64,000 bases of DNA from Colwellia sp. PAMC 21821 (lineage in GTDB: Bacteria; Pseudomonadota; Gammaproteobacteria; Enterobacterales; Alteromonadaceae), in assembly GCF_002077175.1 (NCBI RefSeq), contig NZ_CP014943.1:4092001-4156000 (forward strand). The letters are read 5' to 3'. Numbering within the stretch: position 1 is the first letter of the stretch; every line of letters starts with the position of its first letter. This document shows positions 34,602 through 45,112 of the stretch, piece by piece. The notes beneath the pieces were generated by a model that was not told the DNA's origin, made no database searches, and saw only the letters and a list, made by a program, of their open reading frames with translations. The position numbers and the translations under genes were made by a program.

Positions 34602-35990
34602 TTATTTATTTTCATTTAATAAAGAGAATATTTTTTTAGCAATGTCGGTATTATCTTGAAAACCATTAAATAATTCTTTGTTGGCACCCATAGCAAATAC
34701 AGGTACATCAACGGCTGTGTGGCCTGAAGATGTCCAACCGCTGTTTGTTCTGGTATTAATGATTGCTTTTACCGCAATATATAATGCAGTGTTAACATCA
34801 ATAGTTTTAGATTTTTCTCTATCGGTAATACTGATAATTTTATTAGCGGCAATTGCGTCGATTTTAGCGGTTATTAATGATGATAACTCATCTTTTGTTA
34901 GTTCAAAATTAAACAAAGTATTCACGTTTATTTGCGTTATATCCTTCATTTCCAATGTGTTGGCAATTGAATGAGTAGACTGTTTCATCGTTCTAAGTAT
35001 TTCGGGCTTCCATTCAAAAGCCCCGTTTGCTGCTAACGTAAAACCGCCAGTGCTATGATCTGCTGTTACTACAATCAATGTATCAGGGTGACTTTTAACG
35101 TAAGACTCTAAGTATTCAAGTGTTTTAGCTAAATCATCAATTTCTCCCATTGCGAAAGCTATATCATTAGAGTGTCCACCCCAGTCAATTTGGCTTGCTT
35201 CTATCAACATAAAGTAACCGTTTTCGTTTTCTAGTTGTTTAGTTGCTGCTTTAGTCATAGTTGAAAGGCGATGCTTATTAGAATCATCTAATGCCGAAGA
35301 TAATCCACTATCACCAAATAAACCTAACAAAGGTTTTGACTCAGTTATTGTTTCAAGCGCTTGATAGGTATCAACGTATGTAAATCCTTTTTCTTTAAAT
35401 TCGTTAACTAAGTTTCTGTCTTCTCTTATAAAGTACTTCCAACCACCACCAAGGTATAGATCAGCTTTAATACCATTATCTAAAAAGCTATCGGCAATTT
35501 CATTGTAACTATAACGGCTTTCGTTATGTGTTAAATATGAAGCAGGCGTTGCATGATTAATTTGAGAAGTAACCACTATACCCGTTTTTTTTCCTACTGA
35601 TTTTGCTCGTTCTAATACGGTTTCTACAGCGTTTTTATTGATATCGACACCAACAGCACCGTTATATGTTTTAATACCGCTCGATAATGCTGTAGCACTT
35701 GCAGCAGAGTCTGTTACGTAATGATGCTGGGTATCGGGGTATGTACTGCTCATACCAACAAGATGTCTGTCGAATACGGTATTTTCTACTTTAGGTGTAT
35801 TTGGATCATCTTTAAAATAACGATAAGCGGTTGTATAAGCAGGGCCCATACCATCACCAATAATCATAATGATATTTTTAGGTGTTGAATAGGTTGTAAC
35901 GCTTTGTGTATCAACTTCTGTACTTTTATGATCATTGGCACAAGAAAGGGTAAAGCAAGTCAGTGCGAAAGTAGCAAATATTTTATTCAT
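34602..35990 (-). CDS. Alkaline phosphatase (PhoA-family), exported
   Basis: The 462-residue enzyme is a metal-dependent phosphomonoesterase of the alkaline phosphatase superfamily. IIMIIGDGMGPAY near the N-terminus is the first metal site, TDSAASATALSSG contains the nucleophilic Ser, and VTADHSTGGF and SGHTAVDVPVFAMG supply later metal ligands. The N-terminus MNKIFATFALTCFTLSC is a signal sequence, possibly of a lipoprotein although the lipobox is weak. ATG at 35990 begins that signal; the 35-codon upstream extension has no signal character. It would release phosphate in the periplasm. No Pho box was sought. Confidence 0.88.
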   Translation of the reverse strand: MNKIFATFALTCFTLSCANDHKSTEVDTQSVTTYSTPKNIIMIIGDGMGPAYTTAYRYFKDDPNTPKVENTVFDRHLVGMSSTYPDTQHHYVTDSAASATALSSGIKTYNGAVGVDINKNAVETVLERAKSVGKKTGIVVTSQINHATPASYLTHNESRYSYNEIADSFLDNGIKADLYLGGGWKYFIREDRNLVNEFKEKGFTYVDTYQALETITESKPLLGLFGDSGLSSALDDSNKHRLSTMTKAATKQLENENGYFMLIEASQIDWGGHSNDIAFAMGEIDDLAKTLEYLESYVKSHPDTLIVVTADHSTGGFTLAANGAFEWKPEILRTMKQSTHSIANTLEMKDITQINVNTLFNFELTKDELSSLITAKIDAIAANKIISITDREKSKTIDVNTALYIAVKAIINTRTNSGWTSSGHTAVDVPVFAMGANKELFNGFQDNTDIAKKIFSLLNENK

Positions 35991-36378
35991 AATGTCTCTA
36001 GTAATCCTTAAATGAGTTAAATAGGGTGTGTTGATCTTTCGAGTATGTTTTTTAACAGTATGGTGAAATGGTATAATTTGCTTGCTGCTCAACAATTTTC
36101 TGTAACGTAGAAGATTTTACTGAAACAACATCATCATTAACTGCCAGCCCTATTTTGAATTATGGCGTAAATGCTGAATTTAATAGTAACTTATCTTAAA
36201 GTAAGGAGTCACTTTAACTTACTGTTTATTAGGCTATTAATTTAAAAATCTTCATTGTTTATTCTTATCTGTAACTTTTATGTTAAACACATCTTATAGT
36301 CAACTTGACAAATACACAAGTTGAAATATGATGTGTTCTTAATTCAACATGATAATAAATTTGTAAATGGAATAAACA
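35991..36378. promoter_or_regulatory. Divergent promoter region with an inverted repeat
   Basis: About 390 bases lie between the phosphatase and the lactonase-like gene. The inverted repeat TCAACTTG, nine bases, CAAGTTGA occupies 36300-36324, about 55 bases before the lactonase start, and could be an operator. No xylose-type palindrome is present here. Confidence 0.5.
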
Positions 36379-37338
36379 ATGAACTTTAAATACCTATGTA
36401 GCTTTGCATTACTAACTACTTCACTTGTATTCTCAATAAATAGTGAAGCAAAAAACATTAGAGGTTATTGCCAGGCTGATTATATTCCTATCGGTAGTCA
36501 AAATAAGCTCAAACTTGTCAGTGACGATTTTACTTTTTTAGAAGGTCCTACTTGGTCAAAAAAAGAAAATGCGTTTTATTTTTCAGAAATGGATTTTAGT
36601 GGTTCACAAAAGAACGGTCCTAAATCTACTCTTCATAAGTTAATTTTACCAAATGAAGTCACTATCTATAAAGAAGATGCAGGTACTAACGGTTTACTGT
36701 CGGTTGGTGAGTTTATTTATACAATGAATCATGTCACTCGCTCTTTGTCGAAAATACATATTGCTTCTGGGGAAAATGAAACAATTGTTGATAATTATCA
36801 ACAACTAAAATTCAACTCACCAAACGACTTAGTATATTCAACGAATGGAACGATATATTTCACTGATCCAGACTGGCAACTTAGCGGTCGTACGCAAGAA
36901 ACACCTTATACTGGCGTTTATGCGATAACGTCTGACGGCACATTGATGTTACTCGACAAGTCATTAAATAAACCAAATGGTATTGTGTTATCTCCTGATG
37001 AAAAAACACTTTATGTGGGTAGTCTCAATCATGAGATTGTTAAATATCAAATAGGCAAACATGGCAAGGTTGGTGAAAAAGAACCATTTATTCTTGTTAA
37101 CTCACCTGATGGTATGGCTGTAGATTGCATGGGGAATATCTACATAGCTAGCCATACTGAAGGCGTTATATATATATACTCTAGTGAAGGAAAAGTTTTA
37201 GATAAAATTTCAGTAGGTCCTAAAGCAACTAATATTTCTTTTGGTGGTAGGGATATGAAAACACTATTAATAACGACAACCCATGGTTTGTATACTATAG
37301 ATGTGAATATTCCCGGTCTTGTTTATACCGATAAATGA
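36379..37338 (+). CDS. SMP-30/gluconolactonase-family protein, exported
   Basis: The 319-residue protein has a signal peptide (cleavage near SEA-KN at residue 25) and a six-bladed beta-propeller pattern. FLEGPTWSKKENAFYFSEM and FNSPNDLVYSTNGTIYFTDPDW are the metal-binding family hallmarks of SMP-30/gluconolactonase enzymes, which hydrolyse sugar lactones with a divalent metal. Close to a xylose operon, an aldonolactone (for example xylonolactone) is a plausible substrate; this is inference. It lies just upstream of the LacI regulator on the same strand with a 156-base gap. Confidence 0.82.
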   Translation: MNFKYLCSFALLTTSLVFSINSEAKNIRGYCQADYIPIGSQNKLKLVSDDFTFLEGPTWSKKENAFYFSEMDFSGSQKNGPKSTLHKLILPNEVTIYKEDAGTNGLLSVGEFIYTMNHVTRSLSKIHIASGENETIVDNYQQLKFNSPNDLVYSTNGTIYFTDPDWQLSGRTQETPYTGVYAITSDGTLMLLDKSLNKPNGIVLSPDEKTLYVGSLNHEIVKYQIGKHGKVGEKEPFILVNSPDGMAVDCMGNIYIASHTEGVIYIYSSEGKVLDKISVGPKATNISFGGRDMKTLLITTTHGLYTIDVNIPGLVYTDK

Positions 37339-37432
37339 TAAACGAAAAATGAACTTGAATGATGTTGCCTCTTTTAGATAAGTTCTATTATTTAATAGAA
37401 TAATTTTTTTGTAGATAAAGTAACTCATTTAA

Positions 37433-37446
37433 TGTTATCGCTACCA
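37433..37446. promoter_or_regulatory. Weak LacI operator-like site before the lacI-type gene
   Basis: TGTTATCGCTACCA matches TGTTAGCGCTAACA at 12 of 14 positions, about 50 bases before the regulator start. It would fit autoregulation. Confidence 0.5.
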
Positions 37447-37494
37447 AAATTTGTTAAAATATAGAATAAAATAATTAATAGGGGTCTTATATTA

Positions 37495-38535
37495 GTGAAT
37501 GTATCTAAACGAGCTCGAATAAAAGATGTAGCCGAAAGGGCAGGTGTATCGAGCATGACAGTCTCGAGAGTGCTTAGCCAGGATACTAAGGTGAGTAATG
37601 CGAAAAAAGAGTTGGTTATGGAAGCTGTTAAAGCCTTGAATTATCGCCCTAACGTTGCAGCCCGCCGATTAGCGAGTAATAAGTCTTTTTTTATCGGCTT
37701 ACTTTATTTTGATTCAGATACTTCCTATGTTAGTAAATTTTTATTACGCGGTTTAAAAAGCTGTCGAACGACAGGGCATCACTTAATTGTTGATGAAATA
37801 GATGACGATATTGAAAAGTCTCTGGCGTCTGTTACAGACCTAATAGAAGTAACTCAAGTTGATGGACTAATTTTGTTACCGCCTGTTTGTGATAACGTTA
37901 AACTACTCGCTACTTTGAAAGAAGCTAATATAACTTTTGTGCGTATTTCCCCTGATACACAATTAAATATATCTCCTTATATATGTATGGACGATTATCA
38001 AGCCAGCTTTGAAATGACAGAGCTATTAATTAGTAAAGGTCATACCAAAATAGGGCATATTATTGGTAATACTAACCAAGGGGTAAGTCGATTACGATAT
38101 CAAGGCTACCTTGATGCATTACGTTCTAATAAAATTAATGTCCCTCCTGAGTATATAGAGCAAGGTTTCTTTACCTATGAATCTGGGTTAGTTGCCGCTA
38201 AGAAAATGCTCGCATTAGACGATAAACCAACAGCTATTGTTGCTGCAAACGATGAAATGGCTGCCGCTGTTTTAGCTGTTGCTAATATGAATAGAATTGC
38301 AGTACCAGCAGAACTATCAATTACAGGGGTTGATGATGGTAATGTTGCGGTAACCGTTTCTCCTAACTTAACAACCGTTAGGCAGCCAATTCAACAAATG
38401 GCTGAGTTAGCGATTGATATTATTGCCTCAGGTAAATTTTCAGATTTATCAAAAGCAAATAATCGTGAGTTTAGAAATGTGCTTGATTTTAAAATTATTG
38501 AACGTGAATCAACGGCTGAAGCACCAACGAACTAA
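37495..38535 (+). CDS. LacI-family transcriptional regulator, probable xylose regulator
   Basis: The 346-residue repressor has an N-terminal LacI HTH (RIKDVAERAGVSSMTVSRVLSQDTKVS, residues 8-34), a hinge with YRPNVAARRLAS and a periplasmic-binding-protein-like effector domain. It starts at GTG 37495. Its position between a lactonase gene and the xyl operon, and the repeated palindrome TGTTAGCGCTAACA near xylB, the TonB receptor and halogenase genes, make it the likely regulator of all these. The effector (xylose or a xylo-sugar) is inferred. Confidence 0.88.
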   Translation: MNVSKRARIKDVAERAGVSSMTVSRVLSQDTKVSNAKKELVMEAVKALNYRPNVAARRLASNKSFFIGLLYFDSDTSYVSKFLLRGLKSCRTTGHHLIVDEIDDDIEKSLASVTDLIEVTQVDGLILLPPVCDNVKLLATLKEANITFVRISPDTQLNISPYICMDDYQASFEMTELLISKGHTKIGHIIGNTNQGVSRLRYQGYLDALRSNKINVPPEYIEQGFFTYESGLVAAKKMLALDDKPTAIVAANDEMAAAVLAVANMNRIAVPAELSITGVDDGNVAVTVSPNLTTVRQPIQQMAELAIDIIASGKFSDLSKANNREFRNVLDFKIIERESTAEAPTN

Positions 38536-38614
38536 TCAACCAAAAAATCTCTGTTGACTCAACTAATTAACTCTATCTTATAATTTTTATCTCTATTTAA
38601 GAGTCTTTAACACA

Positions 38615-39964
38615 ATGTTTACTATCGGTTTTTTTAAAAAAGCATCGAAACTTGCTTGGCCTATTTCACTACAAAGTATTTTAGTTACCTTACTTGGGAT
38701 GATCGATATCATTATGGTATCTCATCTTGGAGATAGTGCGGTTGCATCTGTTGGCATTAGTAACCGTATATTTTTTGTATTTTTAATTGTTATTACCGGC
38801 ATTGCTTCAGGTGTGGGCGTATTATCCTCACAGTACTTTGGCGCCGGGCAAATTAACAGAATAAAAAATACAATTATTATGGCTATAAGCTTTGCTTTAA
38901 GCGTACTCTTACCCATTGTTATACTTGCCTTTTATTATGCCGATAGTGTATTGATGCTAGCCAGCTCTGATCCTGAAGTTATCGCTATTGGCGAGCAATA
39001 TTTATGGATTACTTTTCCCAGTTTATTTTTTCTTGCAGTTATTATTATTTTTGAAAATGCTTTACGCGGCACTGGCCAAGTAAAGTTGCCTATGGTGTTT
39101 AGTTCCTTGGCGATTGGTCTAAATGTTGTTTTGAATTACTGGCTGATTAATGGGGGTTTAGGTATTGAGCCTATGGGGGTTAATGGCGCTGCTTGGGCGA
39201 CTACTATTTCACGCTTAATGCATTTATTAGTGATAGTGTGTTTTTTGAAAAAAATAGCGCATCCCATCTTTCCTCAACGCGCTAGCTTTAGTGAAATTAA
39301 TGACCGAGTTCAATGGAAGAAATTCATTAAGCTTATTTTTCCTATTATGATCAGCTTTGGTGTTTGGTCTTTAGGCACCTTTGTTTATCAATTAATTTAC
39401 GGACAAATGGGGACAAAAGAATTAGCAGTAATGAGCATGTTAACGCCAATAGAAGGCGTACTAATGGCATTTTTTATTGGTTTTTCTTCAGCTTGTTCTA
39501 TTATTGTGGGCAATAAGTTAGGGGCTAATAACTTTAAAGAAGCTTGGCAAACCGGTGTGGTTTTTTCTGTTGGGTCACCTATTATTACGTTTTTATTAGC
39601 GTTAATTATATATTCATTTCAAGATGTTATTTTTATGCCGTTTAAGCTAATGGCACAGGATACCCTGGCATTAGCGTCAGACATATTCTTACTTATTATA
39701 TTTTCGACCTGTATTAAAGTGCTTAATATGACATTGTCGATGGGGATTTTACGTGCGGGAGGTGATAACAAAAAATGTCTATTAATCGACTTTATTGGCC
39801 TTTGGGTTGTTAGTATTCCACTGACTTTTTTAGCCGCTTTTTACTTTCAATGGCCATTATTTTGGGTGGTGGTTACGGCTTATTCAGAAGAGTTTTGTAA
39901 AGCAGGAATGTTTATCTTTAGAATGAGACAAAAACGTTGGTTAAGAAATCTCGCAGCTGATTAG
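38615..39964 (+). CDS. MATE-family transporter
   Basis: The 449-residue integral membrane protein has about twelve helices and the MATE pattern: KLAWPISLQSILVTLLGMIDIIMVSHLGDSAVASVGISNRIFF in repeat one and LIFPIMISFGVWSLGTFVYQLIYGQMG in repeat two. Such proteins are cation-coupled exporters of drugs or metabolites. It follows the LacI gene by 79 bases on the same strand, and no operator is seen in the gap, so it could be co-transcribed with the regulator. Whether it serves sugar metabolism is unknown. It is distinct from the MATE gene at 20004-21467. Confidence 0.85.
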   Translation: MFTIGFFKKASKLAWPISLQSILVTLLGMIDIIMVSHLGDSAVASVGISNRIFFVFLIVITGIASGVGVLSSQYFGAGQINRIKNTIIMAISFALSVLLPIVILAFYYADSVLMLASSDPEVIAIGEQYLWITFPSLFFLAVIIIFENALRGTGQVKLPMVFSSLAIGLNVVLNYWLINGGLGIEPMGVNGAAWATTISRLMHLLVIVCFLKKIAHPIFPQRASFSEINDRVQWKKFIKLIFPIMISFGVWSLGTFVYQLIYGQMGTKELAVMSMLTPIEGVLMAFFIGFSSACSIIVGNKLGANNFKEAWQTGVVFSVGSPIITFLLALIIYSFQDVIFMPFKLMAQDTLALASDIFLLIIFSTCIKVLNMTLSMGILRAGGDNKKCLLIDFIGLWVVSIPLTFLAAFYFQWPLFWVVVTAYSEEFCKAGMFIFRMRQKRWLRNLAAD

Positions 39965-40010
39965 GTTTTTAAATTTGTACTCTAAATTAGCACTTCAAAT
40001 TACTACTAAA

Positions 40011-40067
40011 AGACATAGTTTGTTAACTGCTATGTCTCTGAGCTCAGCTTGTGACCTAAGCTGAGCT
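40011..40067. terminator. Two adjacent hairpins between convergent genes
   Basis: AGACATA/TATGTCT (40011-40037) is followed by AGCTCAGCTT/AAGCTGAGCT with a seven-base loop (40041-40067). They lie between the MATE gene and the end of the xylose operon. T-runs are weak. Confidence 0.6.
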
Positions 40068-40113
40068 ATTCTACTGCTTATTCCTACCAACTATTGCTCT
40101 GACTAATACTTGT

Positions 40114-41088
40114 TTACTTCGTTAGTTTATAACTAATGATTGTATTTAGAGGTTGCTCTGGCGAGGTAAAATGAAACGGAAAGTTTACTTGATTAGGACT
40201 GTCAGGGCTAAATTGTGGCTCTAAACAAATGCCTTGGTTTTTGGTAAAAGGTGCCTTTAAATGCATACCTGTATATACCTGAACCGCCGGATAATTTGAA
40301 CTAGCATGTAGTGTTAATTTTTTATCGTTACTCTCAATGCTAGCGAGTTTAAAACAGCTTAAATCAGTTGTGGTATCAGTCAATGAAACAAGAAAGTTAT
40401 GATCAAGTTGTTGTGAGTTATTGCTTGAAGAAACTTCTTTTGAATATCTAAAATCAAATTCTGTATTTTGTACGGATTTTATTTCGCCAGTAGGAATTCC
40501 TTTATCATTAACCGGAGTGTAATGATCGCTAAATATTTGTACATTATGTGCTTTAGGCTGAACATAATGGTCAAGTTCTTTATTTAAATTGAAATAAGGA
40601 TGAGCCGTCGGGCCAACAATAGTGAATTTCGACGATTCCACATGAATGCTGATGATTAACTCGCTAGCTTCTGAAATATGATACTTAACCTCTACGGTAA
40701 TACTACCAGGATAACCATTAAACCCATCAGCTAATGTGCAGGTTAGGGTTACCGAGCTTTCATCATGTTGACTACATTGCCAAAATTGGTGAGCTAATGC
40801 ATTGTCACCACCATGTAATTGATTTTGATCTTCATTAGCCGTTAAAGTAATTTCTTCACCGCCAACTGTACTTCGAGCGAAGGCTATTCTATTCGCGTAA
40901 GGCCCAACAATTGCGCCCATATAAAAAGGGTCGGTAAGGTAATCTTCAAGTGTCTTATACCCTAAAACAATATTACGAATTTCATCGTTAACTGTGGTTT
41001 GCCAACTTGTCAGGCGTGCGCCAAAGTTTATGATGGTCAATCTATCATTCTGATGATTACTGATATCATATGTTTTAATTTTCGTCAT
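40114..41088 (-). CDS. galM: Aldose 1-epimerase (mutarotase)
   Basis: The 324-residue enzyme interconverts alpha and beta anomers of aldoses such as glucose or xylose. VGPTAHPYFNL contains the catalytic His and GICLEPQFSPDSPN the catalytic Glu; FGARLTSWQ near the N-terminus and GPYANRIAFAR are also family-specific. No signal peptide is evident. It is the last gene of the xyl operon on this strand, 82 bases after pgi, and would prepare xylose or glucose anomers for downstream enzymes. Confidence 0.9.
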   Translation of the reverse strand: MTKIKTYDISNHQNDRLTIINFGARLTSWQTTVNDEIRNIVLGYKTLEDYLTDPFYMGAIVGPYANRIAFARSTVGGEEITLTANEDQNQLHGGDNALAHQFWQCSQHDESSVTLTCTLADGFNGYPGSITVEVKYHISEASELIISIHVESSKFTIVGPTAHPYFNLNKELDHYVQPKAHNVQIFSDHYTPVNDKGIPTGEIKSVQNTEFDFRYSKEVSSSNNSQQLDHNFLVSLTDTTTDLSCFKLASIESNDKKLTLHASSNYPAVQVYTGMHLKAPFTKNQGICLEPQFSPDSPNQVNFPFHFTSPEQPLNTIISYKLTK

Positions 41089-41170
41089 GAGAAACGTAGT
41101 TTCCTTATTGTTTTTTAGCTATCCAATTACCTAACATAACCATTACCTATTTTTTACCTAAGCTAGAGAA

Positions 41171-42826
41171 TTATTTCAACCGTTTACGTTCTTGATAAAA
41201 GCTCATTAACCCTTTTGTTGAACTGTCATGTTTTTCGTTTATTGTTTCTTTGGCTAACTCCGCTTGAATATTATTAGCAAGGCCTTTACCTAATTCAACT
41301 CCCCATTGGTCAAATGAACATATTTTCAAAAGAATACCTTGGGTAAATATTTTATGTTCATATAAAGCAATTAAACTCCCTATTGAACGGGGTGATATAC
41401 GATCCATCAAAATTGTATTGGTAGGTCTATTGCCTTTATGTACTTTGTGCGGCGCAACTTTATCAATGTATTCGGATGTTCTGCCTTTTGCTTTTAAATC
41501 TTCTCTAACTTGTTGCTCATTAACACCTTGCATTAATGCTTGAGTTTGGGCAAAAAAGTTAGCCATAAGAGTTTGATGATGACCTTTTACGGGTGTAACA
41601 CTCTCTACAGAGCCAATGAAATCTGCCGGAACAATATTATTACTTTGGTGTAAGTATTGATAAAAAGCATGTTGACCATTAATGCCTATTTCGCCCCAAA
41701 TAGTCGGTACAGTGGGGTATTCAATTGTTTCACCATCCCAAGAAACAGACTTACCATTACTTTCCATTTCAGCTTGTTGTAAATATGCGGACAACATATG
41801 TAAAGACTGATCATAAGGGAGTATTGCTTGAGATTGTGCCCCTAGAAAGGTGCAATTCCATAAACTTAATAAAGCTAAAATGACCGGAGCATTATCTTCT
41901 AACGGCGCATCACAGAAGTGATTATCAATATCATGCGCTCCTTCTAAAAGCTCAATAAATTTCTCAAAACCAAGATCTATTGCGATAGGTAAACCGATTG
42001 CCGACCATAAAGAGAAACGACCGCCAACCCAGTCCCACATATCAAAAATATTTTCTGGTTCGATACCAAACTCAGTCGCATTCTTTTTGTTAGATGAAAC
42101 GGCAACAAAGTGTTTTGCAATGGCTGAGTCATCAAATGAAGAAGCAACCAACCAACGCATTGCTGTTTTAGCATTAGTCATAGTTTCGGTGGTAGTAAAT
42201 GTTTTACTCGACACAATGAATAAGGTTTTTTCTGGATTTAAAGGTCTTAATACATTGGCTATTTGAGTGCCATCAACATTTGAAACATAATGCACATTAA
42301 CACTATTATCACTATATTGTTTAAGTGCTTCTGTAACCATTTGAGGGCCTAAATTAGAACCACCAACACCGATACTAACAACATCGGTAATGCGTTTCCC
42401 TGAATATCCTTTCCAGCGTCCTTGACGTATATTGTCTGAAAATATTTTCATTTTATTCAGTGCTTGTTGCACATCTTCGTCAACATTTTTACCTTCAAGG
42501 GTAATGGGTTTATGAGAGCGGTTACGCAAAGCAACATGTAATACAGAACGGTCTTCGGTGGGGTTTATACGTTCACCAGCAAACATTTTTTTGCGCCATC
42601 CTTCAATGTCACATTCTTTAGCTAGCTCTAAAAGTTTGGTCATGGTTTGCTTGTCGATTACGTTTTTAGAGTAATCAAGTAAGAATGGAGCCAATTTAAT
42701 AGAAAACTGATTAAAACGTTGAGGATTTTCTTTAAATAAATCACTCATGTGTTGGTTTTTCATTTTTTCGGCGTGATCAACTAATGCCTGCCAGCTTTTC
42801 AATGAAGTTCTAGGTTGCATATTCAT
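41171..42826 (-). CDS. pgi: Glucose-6-phosphate isomerase
   Basis: The 551-residue enzyme interconverts glucose 6-phosphate and fructose 6-phosphate. VSIGVGGSNLGPQMV, VSSKTFTTTETMTNA and DQWGVELGKGLAN are the phosphate-site and signature motifs, and length matches the bacterial enzyme. It sits in the xyl operon downstream of tkt, where it would draw off fructose 6-phosphate made by transketolase and transaldolase. A degenerate LacI box lies about 80 bases before the start. Confidence 0.95.
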   Translation of the reverse strand: MNMQPRTSLKSWQALVDHAEKMKNQHMSDLFKENPQRFNQFSIKLAPFLLDYSKNVIDKQTMTKLLELAKECDIEGWRKKMFAGERINPTEDRSVLHVALRNRSHKPITLEGKNVDEDVQQALNKMKIFSDNIRQGRWKGYSGKRITDVVSIGVGGSNLGPQMVTEALKQYSDNSVNVHYVSNVDGTQIANVLRPLNPEKTLFIVSSKTFTTTETMTNAKTAMRWLVASSFDDSAIAKHFVAVSSNKKNATEFGIEPENIFDMWDWVGGRFSLWSAIGLPIAIDLGFEKFIELLEGAHDIDNHFCDAPLEDNAPVILALLSLWNCTFLGAQSQAILPYDQSLHMLSAYLQQAEMESNGKSVSWDGETIEYPTVPTIWGEIGINGQHAFYQYLHQSNNIVPADFIGSVESVTPVKGHHQTLMANFFAQTQALMQGVNEQQVREDLKAKGRTSEYIDKVAPHKVHKGNRPTNTILMDRISPRSIGSLIALYEHKIFTQGILLKICSFDQWGVELGKGLANNIQAELAKETINEKHDSSTKGLMSFYQERKRLK

Positions 42827-42904
42827 ATTTCCAATGTGATATTAATCTCACTAGTTAGGCTTACTCTTGCTTCGATATAGAATGCTTAACTAGTGAGGTT
42901 GGTA

Positions 42905-42916
42905 ATTAGTGCTAAC
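42905..42916. promoter_or_regulatory. Degenerate LacI operator-like site before pgi
   Basis: ATTAGTGCTAAC matches GTTAGCGCTAAC at 10 of 12 positions, in the tkt-pgi gap. It may be chance in an AT-rich region. Confidence 0.35.
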
Positions 42917-42946
42917 TTTATTTGATTGATAACGTGAGGTATCAAC

Positions 42947-44965
42947 CTAAGCTATTTGATTTCTCTCAATAACCGTTAATGTGGTGGTAATAACATTTTC
43001 AGTGGTAAAGCCAAAATGGTTCAATAAATCAGCGCCAGGAGCCGATTCACCAAAAGATCTCATCGCAATTATTTCACCGGTTCTACCGACATATTTATGC
43101 CAAAAATCAGCATGTGCCGTTTCAATAGCAACAACAGAAGCAATTGATGCCGGTAAAACACTTTCTCGATAATCACTTGATTGCTGATCAAAAAGGGTAG
43201 TACTTGGCATAGAGACAACACGAATGTTTTTTCCCTGCGCGGTTAATGCTTTTGCAGCATCAACTGCTATACCTACTTCAGAGCCTGTGGCAATTAAAAT
43301 AGCGTCAGGCGTGCTCGCACAATCAACTAAAACATAACCACCTTTGGCAATTGCATTAACTTGCGCACTATCACGCTGTTGATGTGGTAAATTTTGGCGA
43401 CTAAAGATTAATGCACTTGGGCCATCTTGTTTTTGAATTGACGCTTTCCAAGCAACCGCTGATTCAACGGCATCACATGGGCGCCATGTCGTTAAATTAG
43501 GTGTCATGCGCAAGTTAGCTATTTGTTCAATAGGTTGATGAGTAGGACCGTCTTCGCCTTGACCTATAGAGTCGTGGGTATAAACAAATATGTTTTGAAT
43601 ACCCATTAATGCCGACATACGTACCGCATTACGTGCATATTCCATAAACATTAAAAACGTAGCGCCGTAGTTGATGAAACCACCATGCAACGACAAACCA
43701 TTCATGATGCCGCTCATACCAAATTCACGTACACCGTAGTAAAGATAGTTACCATCTGCATCATCCGCTGAAATGCCTTTTGAACCCGACCATAAGGTTA
43801 AGTTAGAGCCCGCTAGATCGGCAGAGCCACCTAATAATTCAGGTAAAATAGCGCCAAATTGTTCAATTGAGTTCTGTGATGCTTTACGGCTAGCAATGTT
43901 CTCACCTTGTTGCTGACATTGGCTGATATATTGATCTGCTTTTTGCTCAAATGAGTCAGGTAATTTTTGTTCGATAACACGACGGTTAAATTCACTCGCT
44001 AATTCAGGGTAACTTTCTTGGTAAGCTGAAAATAAGCTAGTCCATGCTGACTCTGCAGTATTACCTTTAGCTTTCGCATCCCAACCGTTATAAACGTCTT
44101 GTGGAATTTCAAATGGCGCATGTGGCCAGTTTAAAAACTCTCTTGCTGCTGCGATTTCATCGTCACCCAACGGTGCACCATGGCAATCATGTGAGCCCGA
44201 TTTATTAGGCGAGCCAAAACCAATGGTGGTTTTACAACAAATCATTGTTGGCTTATCTAAAACCGCTTTAGCTTGTTCAATGGCGCTATTGATGGCAATC
44301 GGGTCATGGCCATCAACGTCGCTGATCACATGCCAGCCATAAGCTTCAAAGCGAGCAGGGGTGTTGTCGGTAAACCAACCTTCTACTTCACCATCAATTG
44401 AAATACCGTTATCGTCCCAAAAGGCGACTAACTTGCCTAAGCCCAGGGTACCGGCTAATGAACAGACTTCATGAGAAATACCTTCCATTAAGCAGCCATC
44501 GCCTAGAAAGCAGTAAGTATAGTGATCAACAACATCAAAGTTAGGGCGGTTAAAATGCGCTGCTAATGTTTTTTCAGCGATAGCCATACCCACAGCATTA
44601 GAAATACCTGCACCTAATGGTCCTGTTGTTGTTTCAACACCAACGGTATAACCATATTCAGGGTGACCAGGGGTTTTTGAATGTAATTGTCTAAATTGTT
44701 TTAATTCATCAATAGGTAAATCATAACCACTTAAATGAAGTAGCGAATAAATTAACATTGAGCCATGACCATTGCTTAATACAAAGCGATCTCTGTCGGT
44801 CCAATTAGGATTTAAAGGATTATGTTTTAAGTGATCATTCCATAATACTTCGGCAATGTCTGCCATGCCCATAGGTGCGCCGGGATGACCTGATTTTGCT
44901 TTTTGTACTGCATCCATTGTTAAAGTGCGGATGGCATTAGCGAGATGCTGCCTTGAAGACGTCAT
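42947..44965 (-). CDS. tkt: Transketolase
   Basis: The 672-residue thiamine-diphosphate enzyme transfers two-carbon units between ketoses and aldoses in the non-oxidative pentose phosphate pathway. It has the N-terminal substrate/TPP region ([19 protein letters not shown]), the TPP motif [15 protein letters not shown] near residue 152 and the pyrimidine-domain segment [29 protein letters not shown] precedes the ATG. In the xyl operon it processes xylulose 5-phosphate with transaldolase. The preceding gene, tal, lies 147 bases upstream. Confidence 0.96.
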   Translation of the reverse strand: MTSSRQHLANAIRTLTMDAVQKAKSGHPGAPMGMADIAEVLWNDHLKHNPLNPNWTDRDRFVLSNGHGSMLIYSLLHLSGYDLPIDELKQFRQLHSKTPGHPEYGYTVGVETTTGPLGAGISNAVGMAIAEKTLAAHFNRPNFDVVDHYTYCFLGDGCLMEGISHEVCSLAGTLGLGKLVAFWDDNGISIDGEVEGWFTDNTPARFEAYGWHVISDVDGHDPIAINSAIEQAKAVLDKPTMICCKTTIGFGSPNKSGSHDCHGAPLGDDEIAAAREFLNWPHAPFEIPQDVYNGWDAKAKGNTAESAWTSLFSAYQESYPELASEFNRRVIEQKLPDSFEQKADQYISQCQQQGENIASRKASQNSIEQFGAILPELLGGSADLAGSNLTLWSGSKGISADDADGNYLYYGVREFGMSGIMNGLSLHGGFINYGATFLMFMEYARNAVRMSALMGIQNIFVYTHDSIGQGEDGPTHQPIEQIANLRMTPNLTTWRPCDAVESAVAWKASIQKQDGPSALIFSRQNLPHQQRDSAQVNAIAKGGYVLVDCASTPDAILIATGSEVGIAVDAAKALTAQGKNIRVVSMPSTTLFDQQSSDYRESVLPASIASVVAIETAHADFWHKYVGRTGEIIAMRSFGESAPGADLLNHFGFTTENVITTTLTVIERNQIA

Positions 44966-45112
44966 GATTTTATCCTTTGATTTTGTTGTTTTAACTTAGG
45001 TTTAATGAATACGTTATTAGTTTTACATAAATACTAATAACGTATTCATGATTGAAATAACTCAGTGATAGCTTTTAATTACTGGTTATTTCAATCTTCA
45101 ATAAATATGTAA

